Below are positions 19,368 through 28,240 of a DNA stretch of 64,000 bases, one piece after another. A program made the translations under genes and the position numbers. The notes beneath the pieces were generated by a model. It saw only the letters and a list, made by a program, of their open reading frames with translations, had not been told where the DNA came from and searched no databases. The stretch comes from JABMNT01 sp048262655. GTDB lineage: Bacteria > Pseudomonadota > Alphaproteobacteria > Rhodospirillales > Casp-alpha2. Where the stretch lies: assembly GCA_048262655.1 (NCBI GenBank), contig JBLXEY010000001.1, positions 372,001 through 436,000 of the forward strand, read 5' to 3'. Position 1 is the first letter of the stretch. The number at the start of each line of letters is the position of its first letter.

Positions 19368-20346
19368 AAGTCACCCGTGGATCAAGAAGCACCAACAGAA
19401 TGTCAGAAATCAGCATGCCAATAACCGTCAACGACGAAAGTAGCAGAACGAATGCACCCGCAAGATACATATCCTGTGCTAACAGAGCCTGTAACATCAT
19501 CGGGCCCGCCGTCGGCAAACTGAGGACAATTGCTGTCACCACCGCTCCCGACACCAAATTGGGCAGCACCCAGCCAATGGTTGAAATAAAAGGGTTTAAG
19601 GCAACACGCACCGGGTACTTCATAATGAGCCAAAATTCACTGAGACCTTTAGCACGAGCAGTATCTACGTAAGGTTTACTCAATTCATCCAGCAAGTTCG
19701 CCCGCATAATCCGTATTAGGCTTGCAGTCGAGCCTGTCCCCAGAACGAGGACCGGAAGCCACAAGTGCTTGGCTAGGTCGACAAATTTATCCCATGACCA
19801 GGGCGCATTTTTAAACTCGGGCGAAAACAGTCCGCCAACATCGGTGCCGAAGTACACAACACCGATATACATAAGAATGAGAGCCAGAAGAAAATTCGGT
19901 GTGGCCAGACCGATAAAACCAATTGTCGTGGCGACATAGTCACCAATCGAATACTTCCGCACAGCGGAATAAATACCAATGGGAAATGATACAGCCCACG
20001 TAAACAATAATGTCGCAAAGGACAAACAAATGGTCAGGCCCAATCGCCCCCAAACCAAATCGGATACGGGCTGGCGCCATTCAAAACTCATACCGAAATC
20101 GCCTACCAGCAAACGGCTCACCCATTTGTAGTATTGAACGTAAAGCGGCTGATCGAGGCCAAAGCGCTGCCGTAAGTTATCGATCGAGGCTTGATCGAGA
20201 ACTTCATTCGTTTCGCCGAGCTTTGCAATGTAGGTGGTCAAATAATCTCCAGGCGGTGCCTGGATCAACACAAATGCCACAACGGATACGCCAAACAGGA
20301 AGGGAACCATCCATATGATGCGCTTGAGAATGTATCGCCAGATCAA
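19360..20346 (-). CDS. ABC transporter permease (DppB-like)
   Basis: 328 residues starting MIWRYILKRIIWM, with six hydrophobic segments and the ATPase-docking loop RAKGLSEFWLIMKYPVR. It forms the translocation pore with the DppC-like neighbour. It is separated from the SBP gene by 66 nt holding a terminator-like hairpin (20367-20393), so expression is probably lower than that of the SBP. Confidence 0.92.
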   Translation of the reverse strand: MIWRYILKRIIWMVPFLFGVSVVAFVLIQAPPGDYLTTYIAKLGETNEVLDQASIDNLRQRFGLDQPLYVQYYKWVSRLLVGDFGMSFEWRQPVSDLVWGRLGLTICLSFATLLFTWAVSFPIGIYSAVRKYSIGDYVATTIGFIGLATPNFLLALILMYIGVVYFGTDVGGLFSPEFKNAPWSWDKFVDLAKHLWLPVLVLGTGSTASLIRIMRANLLDELSKPYVDTARAKGLSEFWLIMKYPVRVALNPFISTIGWVLPNLVSGAVVTAIVLSLPTAGPMMLQALLAQDMYLAGAFVLLLSSLTVIGMLISDILLVLLDPRVTYE

Positions 20347-20366
20347 TGTACTCTCCCAAAAAGTGA

Positions 20367-20393
20367 GGCCGGCCCTAAACTTGCGGGCCGGCC
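20367..20393 (-). terminator. Partial terminator between SBP and permease genes
   Basis: GGCCGGCCC (20367-20375) and its perfect complement GGGCCGGCC (20385-20393) with a 9-nt loop. On the minus strand the stem is followed within a few bases by TTTTT. This has the form of an intrinsic terminator placed inside the operon, after the binding-protein gene. Confidence 0.65.
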
Positions 20394-20412
20394 CACCCTA
20401 TTCAAGTCAGTC

Positions 20413-22335
20413 TTAGTTTACGTAGTAGTAAGTCTGCGGCAACGTTGGTCCAGGATCTGGATACATCCAGGATGCCGGGATCGAATCTGGTACGTTGCGT
20501 AAGTCTTTGTTGACAACGCCAACCAGGTTTGGAGCCAGATTGATTCCGATTGTCTCCATGGCGTCCGCAGCCATTGAGTGGATTTCCCGGAAAATATCCA
20601 GGGCCTTTTCCTGATCAGCTTCTTTCTTGAAGTCGTCATACAAAGCCAAACGCTTTTTCATGGATGGTGTTGGCTCTTCGCCATCTTTACCACCTGAAAG
20701 ATACCAGCGTGCCCAAGGAATGGCGAACCAACTCGCTTGTGGGTGAACAGCGATGATATTACGTGGAGACAAGGTTGGATCCAGTCCACCCGGCGCCCCC
20801 CAAACCATAATATCATGTTCGTTGGCTTCACCACGGGAGTAGTAAATCGAACGCTCAACCGACGCGATATTCACCTCGACGCCAATTTTCTTCCACTGCT
20901 GGGCGATGATTTCAAGTGAATCACCCCAATGCGGCTGCTCAATTCCCGTATACTGAATATTAAAGGAAAAGCGCTTGCCACTTGGCAACAAACGGAAGCC
21001 TTCACTATCACGTTTCGCATAACCCGCTTTATCAAGCAGCTTATTGGCTTCGTCCGGGTCATAGTTTGTATGCTGACGACCGAGGCGCTCGTCATACAGA
21101 ACGTGACCAGGTCTTGGTCCCACCTGCCATGGCTCGCCCTGACCCTGATAAACGATATCAATAATCTCTTCCCGGTCAATCGCGACAGACAATGCAACGC
21201 GAACGTCTTTGTTACGCAACAATGTGCGCATTTCAGGGTCTTTGTGCGTCTGGTTGAAGTGGATGGACATAATATTCGAACTGGAGTTCACCATGTTCAA
21301 GAGTTTGTAACCACCCTTCTCTGCATTTTCAGCAAATACCGGCTTGTTCGATGTATTTGAAATCCGGCGACGCTGCATATCGATGTTGCCGGCCATTGCC
21401 TCAAGCACGATTGCCTGATTGTCCTGAGAGACATTCATTTGAAGCCGGTCAATATAGGGAAGCTGGTTACCTTCCGTATCGACCTGCCAGAAATATGGGT
21501 TTCGTACCATAACAACCTGTGTCGAACCGGCACTATATCCGTCACCAGTGATGATCCACGGGTCCAGTGTTGGGCGCTCGGCATTGGACCAACGGTTTGG
21601 CGCTTCAACTTCACCGCACTTCAAACGGAACAAGCCCGGCCAGTCTTCGACGGCATTTGACGCGTCAATCATAGACTGGATGTTCTTGTTATATTTTGGA
21701 TGGAATTGTTTACAATAATGCTTTGCCCAGATCACAGGCTCTTGTGCCAAGGGTGTCGCCAATTCCGTCAAGAAAGTGCCATACGACGCCGCGAACTTAA
21801 GCTTCACGGTATAATCGTCGATCTTTTCTGCTGTCATTGCCTTCCCATCAACCACGTAGCGTGCGGGTGGGTTTGGATAAAACTCTTTGTTATGCAGCAA
21901 ATCTTCAACATAAAACATAATGTCATCTGCGGTCATCGGTTGACCATCAGACCATTTCATGCCCTTGCGCAGCTTAAACGTGAACTCTGAACCCGCGTCA
22001 TTTACCGTCCAGCTTTCCGCCACGTTCGGCGTCACTTTAGAAAAATCAGGCATCCAGCGCGTCAAACCTTGTGGGCTGACGATGCGCAAGATTGAGTTGT
22101 GATCGTTAGAACCACCAAGCGAACGGCGGAGTGTCCCACCATACTTGCCGATTGAATTCAGCGGCTTCACCACTTCCGGATTATCCGGCAAGCGCTGAGC
22201 CAAGGCTGGCAACTTTCCATCAGCAACCATTTTTGCCAGTGACGGCGCCTCATTGGCGGCAAAGGCCACCAGAGGTGTCATGGCAACGCCCATGGCTATC
22301 GAAGCCAAAGACGCGATGCGCGTTTTCAAAATCAT
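20413..22335 (-). CDS. Large ABC transporter substrate-binding protein, family 5
   Basis: 640 residues, about 100 more than standard DppA. Signal peptide of 26 residues ending AFAA. The mature N-terminus carries an extra segment (PSLAKMVADGKLPALAQRLP, a pattern seen in AgpA-like and other large family-5 binding proteins) before the usual SBP_bac_5 core with DGQPMTADDIMFYVED. It is first in a six-gene operon with two permeases, a double ATPase and two dehydratases, and is divergent from a GntR gene. The ligand is probably a sugar acid or oligosaccharide, by context only. Confidence 0.9.
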   Translation of the reverse strand: MILKTRIASLASIAMGVAMTPLVAFAANEAPSLAKMVADGKLPALAQRLPDNPEVVKPLNSIGKYGGTLRRSLGGSNDHNSILRIVSPQGLTRWMPDFSKVTPNVAESWTVNDAGSEFTFKLRKGMKWSDGQPMTADDIMFYVEDLLHNKEFYPNPPARYVVDGKAMTAEKIDDYTVKLKFAASYGTFLTELATPLAQEPVIWAKHYCKQFHPKYNKNIQSMIDASNAVEDWPGLFRLKCGEVEAPNRWSNAERPTLDPWIITGDGYSAGSTQVVMVRNPYFWQVDTEGNQLPYIDRLQMNVSQDNQAIVLEAMAGNIDMQRRRISNTSNKPVFAENAEKGGYKLLNMVNSSSNIMSIHFNQTHKDPEMRTLLRNKDVRVALSVAIDREEIIDIVYQGQGEPWQVGPRPGHVLYDERLGRQHTNYDPDEANKLLDKAGYAKRDSEGFRLLPSGKRFSFNIQYTGIEQPHWGDSLEIIAQQWKKIGVEVNIASVERSIYYSRGEANEHDIMVWGAPGGLDPTLSPRNIIAVHPQASWFAIPWARWYLSGGKDGEEPTPSMKKRLALYDDFKKEADQEKALDIFREIHSMAADAMETIGINLAPNLVGVVNKDLRNVPDSIPASWMYPDPGPTLPQTYYYVN

Positions 22336-22388
22336 TTGATATCCTCCCTAGTTTCTAGATTTGTATTCCCTTTCCAAATAAAACCCAG

Positions 22389-22406
22389 TTGACAACAACC
22401 TGTCAA
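22389..22406. promoter_or_regulatory. Inverted repeat TTGACA-N6-TGTCAA, candidate operator
   Basis: A perfect 6+6 inverted repeat in the 204-nt divergent region between the large SBP gene and the GntR gene. Two TTGT words further on (from about 22431 and 22444) repeat at roughly a helical turn. The adjacent GntR is the likely binder, controlling both transcripts. TTGACA could equally be a -35 element, so the role is unproven. Confidence 0.35.
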
Positions 22407-22539
22407 ACAAATTTTCATAAGTTGTAAAATATTTGTTCCTGTTGTAAGTGATAGGATGATAATGTAATTACGTGTCAGAAGCTCCGAGGCCCCATGAAAC
22501 CATTACAAAACATTTATCAGTGCAAGGTGTTGTAGCCAT

Positions 22540-23220
22540 ATGAACACGCCATTAGAACGGCATGTATATGAAAAATTGCTTGAGCGCATTCGCACAGGAT
22601 TTTACAAGTTAGGCGACAAACTTCCTTCTGAAACAGCACTAGCAATTGAGTATGACGTCTCACGACCTGTGCTGCGCACAGCGTTGGCTCGCCTGCGTGA
22701 CGATGGGCTTGTGGTCTCTCGGCAAGGGGCCGGCTCCTTTATAAGCGGTGGCAACCCAACGGATGATAGCGGGTACTCGCCTTTACAGGGTGTCGAAGAC
22801 ATCTCCTCCTACCTTGCCTTTAGAAAGCACATAGAGGCAGAGGCGGCAGCGCTCGCTGCACACAACATGAGCGCAAGCTCTATTGCTGAACTCAGGAAGA
22901 TTCTTAATCAAATGGATGAGGTTATAGACACTGGCGTTAAAACGGTTGATCTCGATACCCGGTTTCATTTTTCTTTAGCGGAGTTGTCCGACAACCGGTT
23001 CCTGGTTGAAACTTTAAACATGCTGCGCCCCCACATGTATTTTGTCGGTAATTTTTTGCGAAGCCTCGGAAGCTCAGGATACCGCAAGGGTAAAAAATCG
23101 ATGAACACGGAGCACCACAGGATTTTGGATGCAATTGAAGCCAAAGATCCGGACGCTGCCCGTCAAGCAATGATCGATCATTTTGACGCGTCTGAACGGC
23201 GTATTTTCAAGGGAGAATAA
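22540..23220 (+). CDS. GntR-family regulator, FCD subfamily
   Basis: 226 residues. Winged helix at about 5-72 (KLPSETALAIEYDVSRPVLRTAL) and an FCD domain with DTRFHFSLAE, TEHHRILDAI and MIDHFDASE supplying the metal ligands. It heads an operon with the lactonase and the galactonate-dehydratase-like genes and is divergent from the large ABC operon, so it most likely represses both. Relatives of this type respond to sugar acids. Confidence 0.9.
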   Translation: MNTPLERHVYEKLLERIRTGFYKLGDKLPSETALAIEYDVSRPVLRTALARLRDDGLVVSRQGAGSFISGGNPTDDSGYSPLQGVEDISSYLAFRKHIEAEAAALAAHNMSASSIAELRKILNQMDEVIDTGVKTVDLDTRFHFSLAELSDNRFLVETLNMLRPHMYFVGNFLRSLGSSGYRKGKKSMNTEHHRILDAIEAKDPDAARQAMIDHFDASERRIFKGE

Positions 23221-23222
23221 AT

Positions 23223-24107
23223 TTGTCAGTAGAAATTCAGTGTATTGTGCCAAGCCATTCTTTGGTCGGCGAAGGGGCCGTATGGGACGTGCAGGATCAG
23301 GCCCTATGGTGGGTCGACATCAAAGCCGGATTGATTCATAAATACACGCCCAATTCGGGTGAAAATGCCTCCTATGACTTTGGCGAACCGGTTGGCTGCC
23401 TGGCGCGCCGTGAGAACGGTGCACTGGTCTTAGCAGCCCAAACGGGATTTTATTTTTATGATCCCGAGACAGGTAAACGGGAACCCATTTCAGATCCGGA
23501 ATTGGATCTGCCTGAAAATCGCTTTAACGATGGCACCGTCGATCAGCAAGGCCGGTTTTGGGCTGGCACAATGCGCGATATGGGCGGCAGCCCCCAACAG
23601 GTCGGACAGTTTTTTCGTCTCGACCCGGATCAGTCGGTGACCCGACATTTCGACACTTATTTCACGACAAATGGTTTGGCTTTTTCACCCGATGGGCAGA
23701 CCCTTTATTTTTCAGACTCGAACCCGGACGTGCGAACCATATGGGCGTGTGACTATGATACCGACACGGGCACCCCGTCGAACCAGCGCATCTTTTTTGA
23801 TACACGTGAAGTGGCCGGCCGGCCCGATGGCGCAACGGTCGATTCAGATGGGTGTTACTGGATGGCTGGCGTTTCTGGCTGGCAACTGGTGAGAATCACC
23901 CCAGCTGGTAAAGTGGATCGCATCATTGACATGCCCATTGAAAAACCGACCAAGCCGATGTTTGGTGGCCCAAATCTGGATATCCTTTTCGTTACATCAA
24001 TTGGTGCCGGCCTCGCTGATGATGAAAAACAACCCGATGCTGGCGGCTTGTTCTCCGTCACGGGACTTGGCGTTACGGGCATCCCTCAAAGCCGATACAA
24101 AGGATAA
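23223..24107 (+). CDS. SMP-30/gluconolactonase-family lactonase
   Basis: 294 residues from TTG 23223; the ribosome site GGAGAA lies in the last codons of the GntR gene, 2 nt upstream. A six-bladed beta-propeller metalloenzyme family that opens sugar lactones. Signature elements: GEGAVWD near residue 17 (metal Glu), RFNDGTVDQQGRFWAGTM (metal Asn), TNGLAFSPDG and GRPDGATVDSDGCYW (metal Asp). It probably supplies the open-chain aldonate for the dehydratase encoded next, at the same time as sugar-acid import. Confidence 0.9.
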   Translation: MSVEIQCIVPSHSLVGEGAVWDVQDQALWWVDIKAGLIHKYTPNSGENASYDFGEPVGCLARRENGALVLAAQTGFYFYDPETGKREPISDPELDLPENRFNDGTVDQQGRFWAGTMRDMGGSPQQVGQFFRLDPDQSVTRHFDTYFTTNGLAFSPDGQTLYFSDSNPDVRTIWACDYDTDTGTPSNQRIFFDTREVAGRPDGATVDSDGCYWMAGVSGWQLVRITPAGKVDRIIDMPIEKPTKPMFGGPNLDILFVTSIGAGLADDEKQPDAGGLFSVTGLGVTGIPQSRYKG

Positions 24108-24111
24108 TCCC

Positions 24112-25290
24112 ATGAAAATCACCGGGCTGCGCACCTTTATGACGCGGGACATCACCCGCCCCCGGGTCCTGGTTGCTATTGATACGGATGAAGGCATCAC
24201 CGGATGGGGAGAATGCTACAACCATGGGCCGGACAAAGCCTTATCCCCCTTGCTGGACTATCTATATTTGCATATTGCAGGCGAAGACCCGACACGGATT
24301 GAGCGGCTTATACTTAAACTCCTGCAACAAACCCGCTTTCCGCCGGGTGCCTTAGGTCTGTCGGCTATTTCCGGGATCGATCACGCACTTTGGGATATTT
24401 CCGCAAAGGCCCTCAATGTACCGGTTTACAGACTGCTTGGGGGCCACGTCCGGGATCGGGTGCGCGTCTATTTAGGCGTATATGCCGAAAAACACCCCAA
24501 AGATTTCCAAGACCGCTGCCAGGCGATGAACGAAGCCTTTGGGTTAACGGCCTTCAAAACATCTCCCTATCAGGTCGATATGCATGCTGTGCCCTGGGGC
24601 CAGGTGATAAAGTCAACAACGGACTGGGTCTCAGAGGTGGTCGATTTATGCCCGGACTATGAGTTTGCCTTTGATGCTCACGCAAAGATATTTGAGCCCT
24701 GGCAGGCCGTGCAGCTCGGCAATGCCCTGGCCCCATTCCATCCCATGTTTTATGAAGAGCCAATCCGGCCAGAAAACATCGAAGCCTGGGGCCGCTTGAA
24801 GGCGCAACTTAATGTGCCGCTGGCAACCGGTGAGAGCCTCTATTCACGGTTTGAATTTACCCGGCTACTTGAATGCGCTGGCGTCGATATTATCCAGCCC
24901 GACATTTGCGCCATCGGCGGACTGCTGGAAATGCGTAAAATTGCAGCAATTGCCGAAGCGCACTATGTGACAATAGCCCCGCACAATCCGATGGGACCGC
25001 TAGCAACTGCCGTTAATCTTCATTTCTGCGCAGCGCAGCCCAACTTTAAAATTCTGGAATATCGTCTGCCCCATGCGGCCCATTACAAGGCCGAAAGTGA
25101 GGTCATAGATGGTGATCACGAAACCTATGTAACCGATCCCTACTTACCTGTAGACGGATACCTTGAACTGCGCCCAGACCGCCCCGGTTGGGGAGTGGAA
25201 ATTGATGAAGACTATCTGAAAACAGACAGATACATCCATTGGGAAAGAAAGCTGCCGGTCCGGCCTGACGGCTCATACGGATATACATAA
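24112..25290 (+). CDS. Enolase-superfamily dehydratase, galactonate-dehydratase-like
   Basis: 392 residues from ATG 24112, preceded by AAAGGA. An upstream in-frame start at 23926 lies inside the lactonase gene and is rejected. Mandelate racemase fold: capping domain, then KTSPY, metal ligands FDAHAK, EEPIRPENI and TGESLYSRFEF, then QPDICAIGG and the HNPMGPLATA loop. That loop and the overall order resemble D-galactonate dehydratases, which make 2-keto-3-deoxy acids. With the lactonase it would turn a sugar lactone into a keto-deoxy acid. Closely related substrates cannot be ruled out. Confidence 0.86.
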   Translation: MKITGLRTFMTRDITRPRVLVAIDTDEGITGWGECYNHGPDKALSPLLDYLYLHIAGEDPTRIERLILKLLQQTRFPPGALGLSAISGIDHALWDISAKALNVPVYRLLGGHVRDRVRVYLGVYAEKHPKDFQDRCQAMNEAFGLTAFKTSPYQVDMHAVPWGQVIKSTTDWVSEVVDLCPDYEFAFDAHAKIFEPWQAVQLGNALAPFHPMFYEEPIRPENIEAWGRLKAQLNVPLATGESLYSRFEFTRLLECAGVDIIQPDICAIGGLLEMRKIAAIAEAHYVTIAPHNPMGPLATAVNLHFCAAQPNFKILEYRLPHAAHYKAESEVIDGDHETYVTDPYLPVDGYLELRPDRPGWGVEIDEDYLKTDRYIHWERKLPVRPDGSYGYT

Positions 25291-25829
25291 GAGCCCCAAC
25301 GTATGCGGGGCATGAGATCCGCGCTTAATTTGCGGACTTAATGAACGTAACTCCGTGTGAAAGGGCGCGGTTCTGTGTTGTGGTTAGCGATCTCAATCCA
25401 AACCCCTTGCCCCCCCTTGCAATCAAGATAAATACGTTACTATTTTAATACATTTTGTTGATCAAATAAAAATTTTTAATTACTTAATTACAGTTAAAAT
25501 AAAATTTTCCAAATACGAATAAACAACATTATATTATTGTTTTTTATTTAATTAATACTATATAGAGAACAAGACGGCATATCATTGCTGTCTGAAACGA
25601 AAGGCATTTTCACATGTCCTTTAGAAAAGTTCTTACGTCCTTACAAACGCCTGCGTACGTTTTCCACTAAAGTGTTGAGCCCCCTAAGGGGTGGATCAAA
25701 ACTGCATTTCTATCGCTTATGCAGCTCGAATGGAGTGCGTTAGACGTTAGCGATGTTTGCGGTTTCCCATTGAATCAGATCGCAAATCATAAACAAATCC
25801 GCAAAAGTGCACCAGGAGGGAAGAAAGAC
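25291..25829. other. AT-rich intergenic region without a supported gene
   Basis: 539 nt. GCCCC and GGGGC arms around 25294-25311 could end the preceding operon. From about 25430 to 25565 the DNA is almost purely A and T, with many short A and T tracts. A small hairpin, CCCCCTAAGGGG, lies near 25681-25692. The last 110 nt could be read as an extension of the next gene but have no ribosome site. The AT block may be a promoter region or a nucleoid-protein binding site. Confidence 0.5.
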
Positions 25830-26099
25830 ATGTCATTAGATTTCCCGAACCACACGCGGAGCTACGACGCTCATAAGAACCGTGTTTGTTTTTGGGGGCA
25901 CGATAAAATCATGGAGGTTTCTTTCTTCGTCGAAAGGGCCGCCCTTCATAAACTGAACCCGCAAATAGGCACTTCAGAAGCAGACCTCATCGCTGCATTC
26001 GATGCTTCCATAGACACAATTTATGACGCCGCACATAAGGCCTATAAGAATGGCACGAAAGGCACTTACGTCTATCTGTTAACAGCCGCGGAATTTTAG
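25830..26099 (+). CDS. DUF1488-family small protein
   Basis: 89 residues. ATG 25830 is chosen over an upstream start at 25719 because AGGAGGG (25814-25820) lies 9 nt before it and because MSLDFPN is the usual beginning in this family. The body FWGHDKIMEVSFFVERAAL followed by a helix-rich C-terminus is the DUF1488 pattern. Function is unknown. It opens a run of small genes in an AT-rich stretch. Confidence 0.8.
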   Translation: MSLDFPNHTRSYDAHKNRVCFWGHDKIMEVSFFVERAALHKLNPQIGTSEADLIAAFDASIDTIYDAAHKAYKNGTKGTYVYLLTAAEF

Positions 26100-26172
26100 C
26101 TGGAAACAGATCCGGCCGCCTCTGGCGCAGACGCCCTCATATCAATTTTCATATCAATAAAGGAGATAAATC

Positions 26173-26250
26173 GTGCGTATTTCACCACCAATTTCCGTAA
26201 TCGTTCTCGTCATTATAGGCGTTACTCTTGGCGTATATTTCGCCCCATAA
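26173..26250 (+). CDS. 25-residue putative membrane peptide
   Basis: GTG 26173 to TAA 26250, preceded by AAAGGAG 7-8 nt upstream, one of the best ribosome sites in the region. The product is one hydrophobic helix (ISVIVLVIIGVTLGVYF) with Arg2 and a short polar C-end, as expected for a single-pass small membrane protein. It sits between DUF1488 and a secreted repeat protein. Function unknown. Confidence 0.55.
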   Translation: MRISPPISVIVLVIIGVTLGVYFAP

Positions 26251-26321
26251 AAGACCGAGTGCACGATGACTGATCACAGTCACTTCTCTCACGTATAAAA
26301 CCACTATCAAAAGGATTTGCT

Positions 26322-27104
26322 ATGAGGCGATTTTCAGAATCCGCTACCCGACGATCAACTCTGTTTCTCTTTTTATCATTTATTGCTTTATTGCCGATCA
26401 CCACTTACGCGCAGTCTGCAACAACCAATCCACCTCTGAATGCCCACGCAAAAGCCTATGGAAGTGGATGGGAATGCGATGAGGGTTATCGAAAAACAAA
26501 AGGCGCCTGCGCAGCCGTTGTGGTCCCCAACAACGCCTACCCAACCAATGCTTCTTATGGGTTAGGCTGGGAATGCAAACACGGGTACAGCAAGAAAAAG
26601 CAAACCTGTGTTGCTGTAGAAAAGCCACTCAACTCTTATCTGGTTTCTTCGGGTGATGGCTGGCGATGTAAGCGTGGCTTTCAGGATATCAAACACCAGT
26701 GTGTCAAAATAAAGGTTCCTCGTAACGGTTTTCTGGCGGACAGCACTTACGATAAAGGTTGGGATTGCGAACGCGGTTATCACCCGGTTGGTGATGAATG
26801 CCAAAAAGTAAACGTCCCCGAAAACGGCTACTTTGTTGATGCGTCCTATGGTTCGGGCTGGGAATGCAATCGCGGGTTTCGTGCGAATAAAGACACATGC
26901 GAGCGGGTCGGCGTTCCTAAGAACGGCTACTTTGTTGAAAACTCATCTGGCCCCGGTTGGAAATGCAATCGCGGCTATCGCACTTTAAAAGCCGCATGCG
27001 TAGCAATCGCCCTGCCTCTAAATGCCCACCTAGATTATTCTGGCAATGACTGGGAATGTGATAGACCGCATACAAAACGCCAACAAGTCTGCGTGTTGCG
27101 CTAG
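26322..27104 (+). CDS. Secreted Cys-rich tandem-repeat protein
   Basis: 260 residues. A signal peptide (Arg-rich start, hydrophobic 14-26, cleavage near ITTYAQS) is followed by seven tandem repeats of about 31-33 residues. Each repeat has the frame P-x-N-(A/G)-(Y/H/F), then GW-x-C-x-RG(Y/F), then one Cys seven residues on. Examples are GWECDEGY, GWECKHGY, GWRCKRGF, GWDCERGY, GWECNRGF and GWKCNRGY; the last is the variant DWECDRPH. Each unit supplies two cysteines, suggesting one disulphide per repeat. Repeats 5 and 6 are also similar in DNA, pointing to duplication. No enzymatic motif is seen; it is likely an envelope or extracellular protein. Confidence 0.75.
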   Translation: MRRFSESATRRSTLFLFLSFIALLPITTYAQSATTNPPLNAHAKAYGSGWECDEGYRKTKGACAAVVVPNNAYPTNASYGLGWECKHGYSKKKQTCVAVEKPLNSYLVSSGDGWRCKRGFQDIKHQCVKIKVPRNGFLADSTYDKGWDCERGYHPVGDECQKVNVPENGYFVDASYGSGWECNRGFRANKDTCERVGVPKNGYFVENSSGPGWKCNRGYRTLKAACVAIALPLNAHLDYSGNDWECDRPHTKRQQVCVLR

Positions 27105-27255
27105 GCGATACGAGGCGCCTTCTGCCGGTTAACTCTGGTCTGTTACCGGCTGCACCGTCTTGAACAAACAAACATCCAGAGACGCTACATCTATTAGCAG
27201 AATTGCACCAAAGAGAATGCCGGAACGCCTCATTCTGACCAAGGTAATCTAAAAA

Positions 27256-27435
27256 CTAAACCAATTGAATATCCATAACATCGCCAAAGGTTTCTCTTAT
27301 TAAATGCTCTGCATGGCCGGTCATGATTTGACCTTCCATGCTCTGGATGACGAATGTGTTCTTGCCATTAAGCCGGGTGCAGGACACGAAGTTATGCAGG
27401 CCATATCTGACCAAAAAATTATTTTCTGTATTCAT
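27256..27435 (-). CDS. Small hypothetical protein, 59 residues
   Basis: ATG 27435 is chosen from a longer open frame because AGGAAA lies 7 nt upstream on the minus strand. Soluble, no signal or membrane segment. I do not recognise a family. It lies alone between the repeat-protein gene and a Lys/Ala-rich small gene. Confidence 0.5.
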   Translation of the reverse strand: MNTENNFLVRYGLHNFVSCTRLNGKNTFVIQSMEGQIMTGHAEHLIRETFGDVMDIQLV

Positions 27436-27715
27436 AGTATTTCCTAATTTTCTTTTTCTATTTGCAGCAACTTCGGGCAAAGCCCGGTGCGCAAATGAAA
27501 AGGAGTGGTGTATAAAAAGTTTTGATTCTGCGGGAGACAACTGTCTCACCGCTCGATTTCAATATCGTTGATCATATCGGATTGGCTGCTTTGAAAAACA
27601 GACCTCGACAGACTTGTATAAAAATAAGATCAGCGATCAGGGGAAAAATAATGAGTGCGCATTTCCCATACGCTGGTGTTAAATTTTCGTGATGAGTTCG
27701 ATTCTTTACAAAATG

Positions 27716-27904
27716 TTATTTAGCTTTGGTCGCTTTTGCGATCTTTTCGTCACTTGCTTTTTTTGCAAGCCGCTGGGATTTTAAGCTGGCAGTGTGTTCA
27801 ATTCTTTTTTGCGTTTCCTGATCCCGTTTATTCGACGCATTTTCGCTTTTCTTTTGCGTTTCCGCGAACAGTTTTTCGGCTTTCATTTTTCCATGTTTGG
27901 ACAT
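27716..27904 (-). CDS. Lys/Ala/Glu-rich small protein (paralogue of 40696-40929)
   Basis: 62 residues from ATG 27904, preceded by AAAGGAA. Highly charged and predicted helical. The first 19 residues match the protein at 40696 except at one position (MSKHGKMKAEKLFAETQKK against MSKQGKMKAEKLFAETQKK). The ribosome-site region is also nearly identical in DNA. Composition suggests a nucleic-acid-binding or ribosome/stress-associated basic protein, but nothing establishes this. It is next to a cold-shock gene on the same strand. Confidence 0.65.
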   Translation of the reverse strand: MSKHGKMKAEKLFAETQKKSENASNKRDQETQKRIEHTASLKSQRLAKKASDEKIAKATKAK

Positions 27905-27991
27905 CAAAAATTCCTTTTCACATGTTTCCGTAAAATCGAAGAAACCGAGCTAATTGGGCTTGGAAACGTCATTGCTAAGTACCGGCTAACG

Positions 27992-28022
27992 GCCGCCGTC
28001 ACCCCCGGAAGGGGACGGTGGC
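27992..28022 (-). terminator. Stem-loop downstream of the cold-shock gene
   Basis: GCCGCCGTC-A-CCC pairs with GGGGACGGTGGC with one bulge and a 6-nt loop, 11 nt after the cold-shock stop codon. The stem is strong, but no U-run follows on the minus strand. Confidence 0.45.
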
Positions 28023-28033
28023 TTGTTGTCTTC

Positions 28034-28240
28034 TTAATCGATAGACAAGTTCTCTGCGGATGATTTACCGTTTTGTCCGGGCTGAATTTCGTAGGTAATT
28101 TTCTGCCCTTCGTTAAGCGTGCTCAAACCCGCGCGCTCGACAGCAGAGATGTGAACAAAAGCGTCAGCGGAACCGTCTTCAGGCTCAATAAATCCAAAAC
28201 CTTTAGTTGGGTTAAACCATTTAACTGTACCAGTAGCCAT
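28034..28240 (-). CDS. Cold-shock domain protein (CspA family)
   Basis: 68 residues, the usual CspA size. It carries both RNA-binding motifs of the cold-shock domain: KGFGFIEP (RNP1) and DAFVHISAV (RNP2), after the MATGTVKWFNPTKG start. Such proteins bind single-stranded RNA and act as RNA chaperones. AGAGGA stands 8-9 nt before the ATG, and the upstream DNA could hold a long leader, common in this family. Whether it is cold-induced cannot be read. Confidence 0.93.
   Translation of the reverse strand: MATGTVKWFNPTKGFGFIEPEDGSADAFVHISAVERAGLSTLNEGQKITYEIQPGQNGKSSAENLSID

Noticed and set aside
23926..24111. N-terminal extension of the galactonate-dehydratase-like protein
   Set aside because: It lies in another frame inside the lactonase gene. 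ATG 24112 has a ribosome site and gives the family start.
25719..25829. Longer form of the DUF1488 protein
   Set aside because: No ribosome site at 25719; a strong AGGAGGG precedes ATG 25830, where family similarity begins.
26322..27104. CRISPR-like or other DNA repeat array
   Set aside because: The periodicity is in the protein, with diverged DNA and no constant repeat/spacer pattern.
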